DNA of 5,780 bases from Candidatus Sulfotelmatobacter sp. (GTDB lineage: Bacteria; Acidobacteriota; Terriglobia; Terriglobales; Acidobacteriaceae): positions 1-5,780 of the forward strand of contig JASIKQ010000194.1 of the NCBI GenBank assembly GCA_030049565.1, given 5' to 3'. Both the position numbers and the translations under genes were made by a program. Positions 1-5,780 of this stretch are shown piece by piece. Under the pieces are notes generated by a model that was given only the letters and a program-made list of their open reading frames with translations, was not told the DNA's origin and ran no database searches. Positions within the stretch are counted from its first letter, which is position 1. The number at the start of each line of letters is the position of its first letter.

Positions 1-8
1 CGCGGGTT

Positions 9-14
9 GGGGAG
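9..14 (+). promoter_or_regulatory. Ribosome binding site of pilQ
   Basis: GGGGAG lies 7 nt before the ATG at 22. It decides the start: the in-frame TTG at 7 overlaps this site and would have only 6 nt of visible upstream sequence. Confidence 0.75.
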
Positions 15-21
15 AAGCGAA

Positions 22-2106
22 ATGCGAAAGCAATTGCTCACTATGTTCCTAACATTGCTGGTATTGGGGCTGGTTGCTTCGGCCGAGACGCCAGCATCAC
101 CGCCGGCAAGCCCGCGTAACGAACTGCAAGCTGTTACTGTGGTTCGGGGCACGAATGAGATTCGCGTCGAGATCAGCGCTCGCGGCATAGTCACGCCTAA
201 ACTGACGACGGCAGATTCGCCCGCGCGATTGGTCGTCGATCTCCCCGCAGCCGTGATGGCGACCGGCCAAAGCCGCGTCCGCGTGGAGGATGCGGAGGTC
301 AAAGGAGTGCGCATCGGCATGGACGGCCAGAATCCTCCAACCACGCGCGTTGTGGTTGATCTGGAACATGCCTGCCGCTATGAACTGAATCCCTCGGCGA
401 ATGGCAAGTTTGTGCTTACCCTGTATCCGGCGCAGACGATCGCGGGGGCGACACACACCACTTCCGTCGGGAAAGTTGCTTCAACTGCATCGCCAGTGGC
501 CGACACGAAGCCAGCGAACGCGGAAACAACCGTAGCTTCCGCCAAGCCCGCCGAAAATGCTGCCTCGCCAAACAGCGATGCAAACGCGAAATCCCCAACC
601 GACTTCGTGTTTGTTGAGCCTAAGTATGAGGCAAAGACAACCGCCGCAGCCGCCGCCGATCCCACGGTGCGCGCGGAAGATGCCGCAGCCAAATTCGCCG
701 ACAAGACTGCTCCCGAACTGTTGCCGGTCAGCATGAATGCGGCGCAGAGTACGACTGCCGCCCCCGGCATCGCGCCCGCGGTAAATCTCGCCGCCGAGCA
801 GAAGGCGCAGGGCAACCAACTGCCGGTCCCAGCCGGCCCGAAATATACCGGCGAGCCGATCTCGGTGAACCTGAAAGATGTCGACGTGAAAGATTTTTTC
901 CGCCTGATTCACGAAATCAGCGGCCTGAACGTGGTGCTCGATCCCGATGTGCATGGCACGCTGACCGTGGTGTTGGACGATGTGCCGTGGGATCAGGCGC
1001 TCGACATCGTTCTCAAGAACAACGATCTGGCGCGTGAATTGGAAGGCAACGTTCTGCGTATTGCCACCCTCGACACTATGAAGAGGGAAGCCGAAGCACG
1101 CCGAGCCCAGATGGAAGCGGAAGCGCTGGCGGTAGAAAAAGTTTCGGTGACCCGCTTTCTCAGCTACGCCCACGCCAAAGATGTGATCGTTACGGTCAAA
1201 AAATTCCTTTCCGTGCGCGGCGACGTAGTTGCGGATGAGCGCACCAACGCCGTAATCGTCAACGACATTCCAAAAGTGATTCCTGTGATCGACCGGCTGC
1301 TGACCCAGCTCGACCGCAAGACGCAGGAAGTGGAAATCGAAGCGCGCGTGGTGGCCGCCACGCGCACCTTTGCCCGTGACATCGGCACGCAGCTCGGCTT
1401 TGGCTGGGGCAACGGCCACAGCGCGGTTGGCGGCAACGCGGCAGCAGGATCTTCGCCGACAACTACCTCGGGTCTGACTCCCGGCTACATCACCGTACCG
1501 CCGCCAAACGGGGGAACCGGGTTATCAATTCCGTTGTTCTCCAACCTCGGTTCGACCTCGCCCAGCAGCGGCCTGACGTTCCTGAATGCCAGCAATACGG
1601 TGCGAATCGACGCCATTCTCTCCATGGCCGAATCACGCGGCTTGCTCAAAGTTCTCTCGCGTCCTCGCGTAGTGACGCAGAATAACATCCAGGCCCTGGT
1701 TCGCCAGGGCGTGCGTGTACCCATCGTCACCCAGGCGCAGTTAGGCGGTCCGCCCACCGTGACTTACGTGGACGCGTTCCTGCGACTGACAGTCACGCCG
1801 CAGATTACCTCGGAAAACACAATCTTCCTGAACGTGGACGTCGAAAACACCACGCCGAACTTCGCTCAGGAAATTCAGGGCAACCCCGAATTGATCACTC
1901 AACAGGCGACTACGCAGGTGCTGGTCACCGACGGCGGCACGGTCGTCATCGGCGGCGTCATCCAGACCCAGAACTCGCTTGAGGTCGATCAGGTGCCGCT
2001 GCTCGGCAATATTCCGATCCTGGGCAACCTGTTCAAACACGTGCAGGTGAGCACCTCCAACCAGGAATTGATCTTCTTCATCACGCCGCGGATCATTCAG
2101 ACATAA
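22..2106 (+). CDS. pilQ: Type IV pilus outer-membrane secretin PilQ
   Basis: PilQ forms the multimeric outer-membrane channel through which the type IV pilus is extruded. From the ATG at 22 the protein has 694 residues. Residues 1-21 are a signal peptide: RK, then a Leu-rich core, then a VASA cleavage site before E22. An AMIN domain (about 35-136), which binds peptidoglycan in this family, is followed by a low-complexity Ala/Thr/Pro linker (about 137-273). Next come an STN/N0 domain (about 278-350, ISVNLKDVDVKDFF), one secretin N1 domain (about 371-432, with the DERTNAVIV motif) and the C-terminal secretin domain (about 437-694). The secretin domain contains VPLLGNIPILGNLF from 658 and ends in ELIFFITPRII. 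I prefer the ATG at 22 to the in-frame TTG at 7 because a GGGGAG site sits at the right distance and the signal peptide then begins correctly. The gene is probably the end of a pilMNOPQ-type cluster lying upstream (inference). A general or type II secretin is less likely because of the AMIN domain. Confidence 0.93.
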   Translation: MRKQLLTMFLTLLVLGLVASAETPASPPASPRNELQAVTVVRGTNEIRVEISARGIVTPKLTTADSPARLVVDLPAAVMATGQSRVRVEDAEVKGVRIGMDGQNPPTTRVVVDLEHACRYELNPSANGKFVLTLYPAQTIAGATHTTSVGKVASTASPVADTKPANAETTVASAKPAENAASPNSDANAKSPTDFVFVEPKYEAKTTAAAAADPTVRAEDAAAKFADKTAPELLPVSMNAAQSTTAAPGIAPAVNLAAEQKAQGNQLPVPAGPKYTGEPISVNLKDVDVKDFFRLIHEISGLNVVLDPDVHGTLTVVLDDVPWDQALDIVLKNNDLARELEGNVLRIATLDTMKREAEARRAQMEAEALAVEKVSVTRFLSYAHAKDVIVTVKKFLSVRGDVVADERTNAVIVNDIPKVIPVIDRLLTQLDRKTQEVEIEARVVAATRTFARDIGTQLGFGWGNGHSAVGGNAAAGSSPTTTSGLTPGYITVPPPNGGTGLSIPLFSNLGSTSPSSGLTFLNASNTVRIDAILSMAESRGLLKVLSRPRVVTQNNIQALVRQGVRVPIVTQAQLGGPPTVTYVDAFLRLTVTPQITSENTIFLNVDVENTTPNFAQEIQGNPELITQQATTQVLVTDGGTVVIGGVIQTQNSLEVDQVPLLGNIPILGNLFKHVQVSTSNQELIFFITPRIIQT

Positions 2107-2135
2107 CGTCGACCCTGAGCGCAGTTGAAGATTAG

Positions 2136-2180
2136 AACCCGCCGGCCTGAAGAACCTGTCAGGGCCGGCGGGTTGCTTTC
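2136..2180 (+). terminator. Probable intrinsic terminator after pilQ
   Basis: A perfect 12-bp stem pairs AACCCGCCGGCC (2136-2147) with GGCCGGCGGGTT (2163-2174). The loop side can extend by pairing CTGA (2147-2150) with TCAG (2159-2162), leaving one bulged G and an 8-nt loop. It starts 30 nt after the pilQ stop. The tail GCTTTC has only a three-T run, weaker than a classic U tract, so termination may be partial or Rho-assisted. It could also act as an mRNA 3'-end stabiliser. Confidence 0.68.
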
Positions 2181-2194
2181 AGACTGCGAGCCAG

Positions 2195-2296
2195 AGCTAC
2201 GAGTAACAAGCATTGAGCAAATCACGATGTGAAATACGTGTTTGTTGGAGGATTCACCTAAATCGTTCTTCTAGGGTTTGCTCGCCGCTCGTAGCT
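2195..2296. repeat. 9-bp inverted repeat upstream of the peptidase gene
   Basis: AGCTACGAG at 2195-2203 is matched by its exact reverse complement CTCGTAGCT at 2288-2296, with 84 nt between them. Both copies are non-coding, between the pilQ terminator and the peptidase start. The unit resembles the AGCTAGA/AGCTAGG heptamers before accC. AGCTACG also occurs once inside pilQ (1162-1168), so the short core alone is not distinctive. Confidence 0.4.
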
Positions 2297-2324
2297 TGCA
2301 ACCCCCGACTGGAGGCTCTCCTGC

Positions 2325-2330
2325 TAGACT
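2325..2330 (+). promoter_or_regulatory. Possible -10 box for leaderless transcription of the peptidase gene
   Basis: TAGACT matches TANNNT and ends 4 nt before the ATG at 2335 and 7 nt before the ATG at 2338. A transcript starting at 2338 would be leaderless. No good -35 box sits 16-18 nt upstream. Support comes from the lack of any SD site at normal distance; the nearest, GGAGG at 2311-2315, is 19 nt from the first ATG. Confidence 0.3.
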
Positions 2331-2334
2331 CTGC

Positions 2335-3438
2335 ATGATGGATTTTCAATCGCGCCAGAAAAGTCTTCGGCGGCAGCTTGCCACTCACCGCTTCGACGCC
2401 CTGCTCGTCAGCCATCTTCCCAACATTCGCTATCTTTGCGGATTTACCGGCAGCGCTGGCCTTCTGCTGGTCACACAAGCGCACTCTGCCTTCTTCACCG
2501 ATGTGCGCTATGACACGCAGGCCCATGCGGAAGTTACCGGCGCCAGGGTAATCATTGCGCGCAAGGCGTTGTTAAACGCCGTTGGAGAATGGATCAAATC
2601 CCGCCGCAAACGATCGAAGGGATGCACTATCGGGATTGAAGCCGAAAATCTGGCGGTAGCCGAGAGAAAGCGTCTTGTAGAGCTGTTGCCCTCGGGTTCC
2701 AAACTGAAAAATGCGCCGCCGCTGGTAGAACAGGCTCGAATGACGAAGGACGAAGATGAGCTGGCCCGCATTCGCCAAGCGGTTGAATTAGGGGCATCTC
2801 TCTTCGACCGCGCTCTGGAAGTTCTGCGTCTCGGCATAAAAGAAGTGGAAGTGGCGGCTGAGATGGAGTATGCAGCGCGGCGAGCCGGAGCGTCTGAAAT
2901 GTCGTTTCCCACCATCATCGCTTCCGGCGCGAGATCGGCGCTGCCGCACGGTCGAGCGTCAGAACAAGCCATCGCCGCCGGCTCGTTCGTCATCTGCGAC
3001 TTCGGTGTTATACTCCATGGTTATTGCTCGGACCAGACCCGCACTGTGTGGGTTGGGCGCGCTTCCAGCCAGGAAGCAAAAGAAGCTCGCCGCGCCTATG
3101 AGGCCGTCAAGGAGGCGCAGCAGGCTGCCATTTCCGCCGCCCGAGCGGGCGTGAACGTCAGCGAGGTGGATGCCGCAGCCCGCCAGGTATTGCGCCAAGC
3201 CGGTTTAGGACGATATTTCACCCACTCCACCGGTCACGGCGTAGGGCTGGAAATTCATGAGGCGCCGCGCGTCGCTGCTGGCCAGAAAGAAGTGCTCAAG
3301 CCGGGAATGGTCGTCACCATTGAGCCGGGTGTTTACTTCCCCGGCAAGTGGGGCGTGAGAATCGAAGATATGGTTGTGGTGAAAGACGGCGGATGCGAGA
3401 TTTTGACGCCGACCGGCAAGGATTTCTTAGCGGTTTAG
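2335..3438 (+). CDS. M24-family Xaa-Pro aminopeptidase (YqhT/PapA-like)
   Basis: This is a cytoplasmic dimetal aminopeptidase, expected to remove N-terminal residues that precede proline. From the ATG at 2335 it has 367 residues, the length of short bacterial Xaa-Pro peptidases such as B. subtilis YqhT and E. coli YpdF. Residues about 5-130 form a creatinase-type N-terminal domain with NIRYLCGFTGSAG at 30-42. The rest is the M24 pita-bread catalytic domain. All expected ligands are visible: D222 and D233 (11 apart, as in the family), H301 in the GHG motif, E330 in TIEPG and E344 in RIED. H205 and H308 match the conserved catalytic-site histidines. An in-frame TTG at 2278 would add 19 residues not typical of the family and has no proper SD. 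ATG codons at 2335 and 2338 are adjacent, and 2338 could be the true start. Exact substrate preference cannot be read from sequence, so no gene symbol is given. Confidence 0.9.
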   Translation: MMDFQSRQKSLRRQLATHRFDALLVSHLPNIRYLCGFTGSAGLLLVTQAHSAFFTDVRYDTQAHAEVTGARVIIARKALLNAVGEWIKSRRKRSKGCTIGIEAENLAVAERKRLVELLPSGSKLKNAPPLVEQARMTKDEDELARIRQAVELGASLFDRALEVLRLGIKEVEVAAEMEYAARRAGASEMSFPTIIASGARSALPHGRASEQAIAAGSFVICDFGVILHGYCSDQTRTVWVGRASSQEAKEARRAYEAVKEAQQAAISAARAGVNVSEVDAAARQVLRQAGLGRYFTHSTGHGVGLEIHEAPRVAAGQKEVLKPGMVVTIEPGVYFPGKWGVRIEDMVVVKDGGCEILTPTGKDFLAV

Positions 3439-3464
3439 GTCTTCATTTTTCAAGGATCACAGGC

Positions 3465-3499
3465 GGATCGGTTTTGAAAGGCGAATCTTGAACCGGTCC
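3465..3499 (+). other. Imperfect hairpin in the peptidase-accB gap
   Basis: GGATCGGTT (3465-3473) can pair with AACCGGTCC (3491-3499), nine pairs including one G-U wobble, around a 17-nt loop. It lies 26 nt after the peptidase stop and 67 nt before accB. No T run follows, so it is not a standard terminator. It may be an mRNA processing or leader structure, or chance. Confidence 0.3.
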
Positions 3500-3566
3500 T
3501 GTCGTTCCCTGAAATGTTTCCGCTCGACCTGGAGAACGGAGTCTCAGGCAGTCCCACCGTACGCGA

Positions 3567-4061
3567 ATGAACCAAAAAGAACTGAAGGAACTGATCGAGT
3601 TCCTAATCGAAAAAGACATTGCCGAGTTCGAACTCGAGCGCGGCGACGTCAAGGTAAAGATCAGGAGGGCGGGTGCGCAAACCGTCGTTCATACGCACAC
3701 CGATGTCCCCTATGTGCCCGTTGTTCCGGCTGCGCCCTTAGCCGCTCAACCTGTTTCGGTTTCACAGGCGCCAAGTGCAGGGGCGACTGAATCCGCTCAG
3801 CCCGCCGCAGCTGAAAATCTTCATATCGTGAAGTCTCCCATCGTCGGCACATTTTATGAAGCTCCCTCGCCGGGCGCGCCGCCCTTTGTCAAAGTGGGCG
3901 ATACGGTTGAGATCGGACAGGTGCTGTGCATCGTCGAGGCGATGAAGCTGTTGAATGAAATCGAATGCGATATGGCCGGCGAAATCGTCAAGAAGATGGC
4001 GGCTAATGGCCAGCCCATCGAGTACGGGCAGGAGTTGTTTGCCATAAGGCCGAAGACGTGA
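3567..4061 (+). CDS. accB: Biotin carboxyl carrier protein of acetyl-CoA carboxylase
   Basis: AccB carries the covalently bound biotin that shuttles CO2 between biotin carboxylase and carboxyltransferase in the first step of fatty acid synthesis. The protein has 164 residues (E. coli has 156). Residues 1-34 (KELKELIEFL, then FELERGDVKVKI) are the usual N-terminal region. An Ala/Pro/Val-rich flexible linker covers about 37-87. The biotinyl domain runs from about 88 to the end. The biotin-accepting lysine is K127 in EAMKLLNEIE. The APSPG segment before it is the 'thumb' loop characteristic of acetyl-CoA carboxylase BCCP, which argues against a biotin domain of another carboxylase. The ATG at 3567 matches family N-termini closely. 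No SD site lies at normal spacing: GGAG at 3531-3534 and at 3538-3541 are both at least 25 nt away. accC follows in the same direction after an unusually wide gap. Confidence 0.96.
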   Translation: MNQKELKELIEFLIEKDIAEFELERGDVKVKIRRAGAQTVVHTHTDVPYVPVVPAAPLAAQPVSVSQAPSAGATESAQPAAAENLHIVKSPIVGTFYEAPSPGAPPFVKVGDTVEIGQVLCIVEAMKLLNEIECDMAGEIVKKMAANGQPIEYGQELFAIRPKT

Positions 4062-4158
4062 TGTGGGGCTTTCCGTTATCACGAGCAAATTCTCTCCGGG
4101 CGGCAATACCCATCCATTTATGCTGACGAGAAGGCAGGTTTGCAAACAGGGACTTAAA

Positions 4159-4183
4159 AGCTAGAAGCTAGGAGCTAGAAGCT
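4159..4183 (+). repeat. Short tandem heptamer repeat in the accB-accC gap
   Basis: Three consecutive 7-nt units, AGCTAGA, AGCTAGG and AGCTAGA, occupy 4159-4179, and a partial fourth (AGCT) runs to 4183. The array ends 12 nt before the accC ATG. AAAGCT at 4157-4162 and AGCTTT at 4180-4185 can also pair, closing the array into a weak hairpin. The remaining gap (4062-4156) shows no gene. A weak promoter-like pair, TTGCAA (4140-4145) and TAGAAG (4162-4167) with a 16-nt spacer, overlaps the array but is not strong enough to annotate separately. Confidence 0.7.
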
Positions 4184-4195
4184 TTATTCCGATTC

Positions 4196-5563
4196 ATGTT
4201 CAAGAAAATCCTGGTCGCCAATCGCGGAGAAATTGCCCTGCGCGTGATTTGTGCATGCAAGGAACTGGGCATTCGCACCGTAGCGATTTACAGTGAAGCC
4301 GATCGCCATTCCCTGCCCGTGCGCTTCGCCGATGAAGCCATTTGCATTGGCCCTCCGCAACTTGCTCTCAGCTATCTGAACATTCCCGCGGTTATCAGCG
4401 CCGCCGAAATCGCCAACGTGGATGCGATTCATCCCGGCTACGGCTTGCTTTCGGAGAATGCCAATTTTGCCGAAGTCTGCGAAACCAGCGCCATCAAATT
4501 CATTGGACCGCGCCCGGAGGTGACGCGGCTGATGGGCGAAAAAGAAAAAGCCCGCGCTGCCATGAAGCAGGCGGGCGTGCCCATTCTGCCGGGCTCAGAC
4601 GGAATCATCGCTTCTGAAGGCGAAGGTCTGGAGTGGGCACGGCAAGTCGGTTTTCCCGTGATCCTGAAGGCGTCGGCTGGCGGAGGCGGGCGGGGCATGA
4701 GAATCGTGCGCAGCGAAGAAGATCTGCCGGGGTTGTTTCGCGCCGCGCAATCCGAAGCCGCCGGAGCTTTTGGCAACGGCGATCTTTACATGGAGAAGTA
4801 CGTCGAGCATCCCAGGCATATCGAGTTCCAGGTGCTCGCGGACGAGCACGGCAATGTGGTCAGCCTGGGCGAACGCGAATGTTCCATCCAGCGCCGTCAC
4901 CAGAAACTGCTCGAAGAAGCGCCCTCTACGCAAGTGACTCCCGAACTGCGGGACGAAGTAGGCGGGATCTTGTGCAAATCACTGGCACAGATCGGCTACA
5001 CAAACGCCGGCACGATCGAGTTCCTGATGGACCGCGACCGCCGTCTGCATTTCATCGAAATGAACACGCGCATCCAGGTCGAGCATCCAGTCACAGAGAT
5101 GGTCACCGATGTCGATCTGGTCAAGAGCCAGATCATGATCGCCGCTGGAGCCAACATGCGCGATGTGCTGCAAGGGCCGATCGTGCGCCGCGGGCACGCC
5201 ATCGAATGCCGCATCAATGCCGAGCATCCCGAGAAGTTCACTCCCTCCGCGGGAAAGATCACGGCATTTCATCCGCCGGGAGGCACTGGAGTTCGCGTAG
5301 ATACGGCGGCCTATGCGGAGGGCGTGATCCCGCCCTACTACGACTCGCTGATCGCCAAGTTGATCGTGCGCGGCAAGGACCGCGGCGAGGCGCTTTCGCG
5401 CATGACGCGGGCTTTGGAGATGTTCATTGTGGAAGGCATCTACACGACGATTCCGTTGCACCGGAAAATTCTTGCCGACTCCGACTTCCGCGCCGGCAAC
5501 TTCGACACCGGATTCATCGAGCGATTCCTGGCAAAAAACGATAAAAAGGAATCGGCAGCGTGA
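4196..5563 (+). CDS. accC: Biotin carboxylase subunit of acetyl-CoA carboxylase
   Basis: AccC uses ATP and bicarbonate to carboxylate biotin on AccB. The protein has 455 residues (E. coli has 449) and is collinear with the family. The N-terminal biotin carboxylase domain begins [14 protein letters not shown]. The central ATP-grasp domain has K116 (MGEK), K158 and the glycine-rich loop GGGGRGM after it, K237 in [12 protein letters not shown]275 and E288. The active-site stretch [14 protein letters not shown] begins at E288 and supplies R292, Q294, V295 and E296. R339 in ECRINAE and [11 protein letters not shown] belong to the C-terminal domain. It ends without a biotinyl or carboxyltransferase domain, so it is a stand-alone subunit rather than a fused pyruvate or acyl-CoA carboxylase. 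The adjacent accB supports the acetyl-CoA carboxylase role. The ATG at 4196 gives the standard N-terminus but lacks a near SD site; GGAG at 4171-4174 is 21 nt away and part of the repeat. The stop overlaps the thiE start. Confidence 0.97.
   Translation: MFKKILVANRGEIALRVICACKELGIRTVAIYSEADRHSLPVRFADEAICIGPPQLALSYLNIPAVISAAEIANVDAIHPGYGLLSENANFAEVCETSAIKFIGPRPEVTRLMGEKEKARAAMKQAGVPILPGSDGIIASEGEGLEWARQVGFPVILKASAGGGGRGMRIVRSEEDLPGLFRAAQSEAAGAFGNGDLYMEKYVEHPRHIEFQVLADEHGNVVSLGERECSIQRRHQKLLEEAPSTQVTPELRDEVGGILCKSLAQIGYTNAGTIEFLMDRDRRLHFIEMNTRIQVEHPVTEMVTDVDLVKSQIMIAAGANMRDVLQGPIVRRGHAIECRINAEHPEKFTPSAGKITAFHPPGGTGVRVDTAAYAEGVIPPYYDSLIAKLIVRGKDRGEALSRMTRALEMFIVEGIYTTIPLHRKILADSDFRAGNFDTGFIERFLAKNDKKESAA
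5547..5550 (+). promoter_or_regulatory. Ribosome binding site of thiE inside accC
   Basis: AGGA, at the end of an A-rich run, lies within the last codons of accC, 9 nt before the GTG at 5560. It supports GTG as the thiE start and coupled translation. Confidence 0.55.
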
Positions 5564-5780
5564 TCTCGGTTCCTCGCCTCTATCCCATCGTAGATGCGGC
5601 GTTTTTCTCTTCGACAGCAGAGCTCACCAACTTCGCAGAAAATCTCGTCAAGGCAGGATCTACGCTGTTGCAATACCGTAACAAAAGCGGGAGCCCACGC
5701 ATGATGCTCGAGCAGGTGCGCGAATTGAAGCGGCGCGTAGGCGGGACTGTCAAACTCATCATGAACGACCGCGCGGACTT
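5560..5780 (+). CDS. thiE: Thiamine-phosphate synthase, N-terminal part (cut by window end)
   Basis: ThiE condenses HMP pyrophosphate with thiazole phosphate to give thiamine phosphate. Seventy-three codons are visible and the frame stays open to the window edge. The start of the TIM barrel is recognisable: LYPIVD (7-12) is the first strand. [12 protein letters not shown] (33-44) holds the QxRxK motif (Q38, R40, K42) that contacts the pyrimidine pyrophosphate in known ThiE structures. LIMNDRAD (66-73) holds the N69-D70 pair that binds substrate and Mg2+. The GTG start shares four bases with the accC stop (GTGA), has an AGGA site 9 nt upstream and gives the expected short N-terminus before strand 1. 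The regulator TenI shares this fold, but the intact QxRxK and ND motifs favour the synthase. The C-terminal half cannot be judged. Confidence 0.85.
   Translation, partial: MISVPRLYPIVDAAFFSSTAELTNFAENLVKAGSTLLQYRNKSGSPRMMLEQVRELKRRVGGTVKLIMNDRAD

Noticed and set aside
7..21. Upstream TTG start giving a longer PilQ
   Set aside because: It overlaps the SD site of the ATG at 22 and would add charged residues in front of a well-formed signal peptide.
481..1419. 312-codon open frame on the - strand inside pilQ
   Set aside because: It is antisense to conserved secretin domains, has no recognisable domain and has a composition typical of a shadow frame in GC-rich DNA.
2247..2252. GGAGGA, a good SD-like motif in the pilQ-peptidase gap
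   Set aside because: No start codon of a credible frame lies 5-12 nt downstream.
2278..2334. Upstream TTG start giving a longer peptidase
   Set aside because: It has no usable SD, and the extra 19 residues are unlike family N-termini.
2508..2993. 161-codon - strand frame inside the peptidase gene
   Set aside because: It is a Ser/Arg/Ala-rich shadow opposite conserved M24 sequence.
3474..3515. Promoter-like hexamers before accB (TTGAAA at 3474-3479; TTGAAC at 3488-3493 with TGAAAT at 3510-3515)
   Set aside because: The -10 matches are poor and several weak alternatives overlap, so no promoter can be assigned.
3488..3790. 100-codon + strand frame overlapping the start of accB
   Set aside because: It has no family resemblance and overlaps accB out of frame.
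4120..4164. 14-codon ATG frame in the accB-accC gap, ending in the heptamer repeat
   Set aside because: It has no SD site, no conserved signal, and a length expected by chance.
4633..5544. 303-codon alternative frame on the + strand inside accC
   Set aside because: Its Arg/His-rich translation is a frame-shifted shadow; accC in the other frame is conserved end to end.

Overview
The window reads as ordinary chromosomal core-genome DNA of a GC-rich Gram-negative bacterium. The gene set and protein style (an AMIN-domain PilQ secretin, then a short M24 Xaa-Pro peptidase, then accB-accC, then thiE) fit an Acidobacteriota (Terriglobia-like) genome best. That assignment is inference from general resemblance and was not checked by any search. 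All five genes lie on the + strand, and nothing indicates phage, transposon, CRISPR or defence content.

Layout. (1) 22-2106: pilQ, the outer-membrane secretin of the type IV pilus machine. It has a clear signal peptide and Shine-Dalgarno (SD) site, and it is probably the last gene of an upstream pilus cluster. (2) 2107-2334: an intergenic gap with a strong GC-rich hairpin just after pilQ (2136-2174, likely terminator) and, nearer the next gene, a 9-bp inverted repeat and a possible -10 box. (3) 2335-3438: an M24-family Xaa-Pro aminopeptidase (YqhT/PapA-like) with all metal ligands present. (4) 3439-3566: a 128-nt gap with an imperfect hairpin. (5) 3567-4061: accB, the biotin carboxyl carrier protein of acetyl-CoA carboxylase. 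(6) 4062-4195: an unusually long accB-accC gap holding a short tandem heptamer repeat. (7) 4196-5563: accC, biotin carboxylase. (8) 5560 to the window end: thiE, thiamine-phosphate synthase, overlapping the accC stop by 4 nt and cut off by the window edge.

How the genes work together. AccB and AccC form the biotin carboxylation half of acetyl-CoA carboxylase: AccC carboxylates the biotin carried on AccB, and an AccA/AccD carboxyltransferase encoded elsewhere then makes malonyl-CoA for fatty acid synthesis. ThiE joins the pyrimidine and thiazole halves of thiamine phosphate and is probably translationally coupled to accC. The peptidase is a housekeeping enzyme that often neighbours accBC in bacteria. 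PilQ belongs to a separate transcription unit.

I found no convincing undescribed system. The points worth a second look are small: the heptamer repeat and wide spacing between accB and accC, the absence of efp from its frequent position between the peptidase and accB, three consecutive genes without a normally placed SD site, a possible leaderless start for the peptidase, and the accC-thiE overlap.
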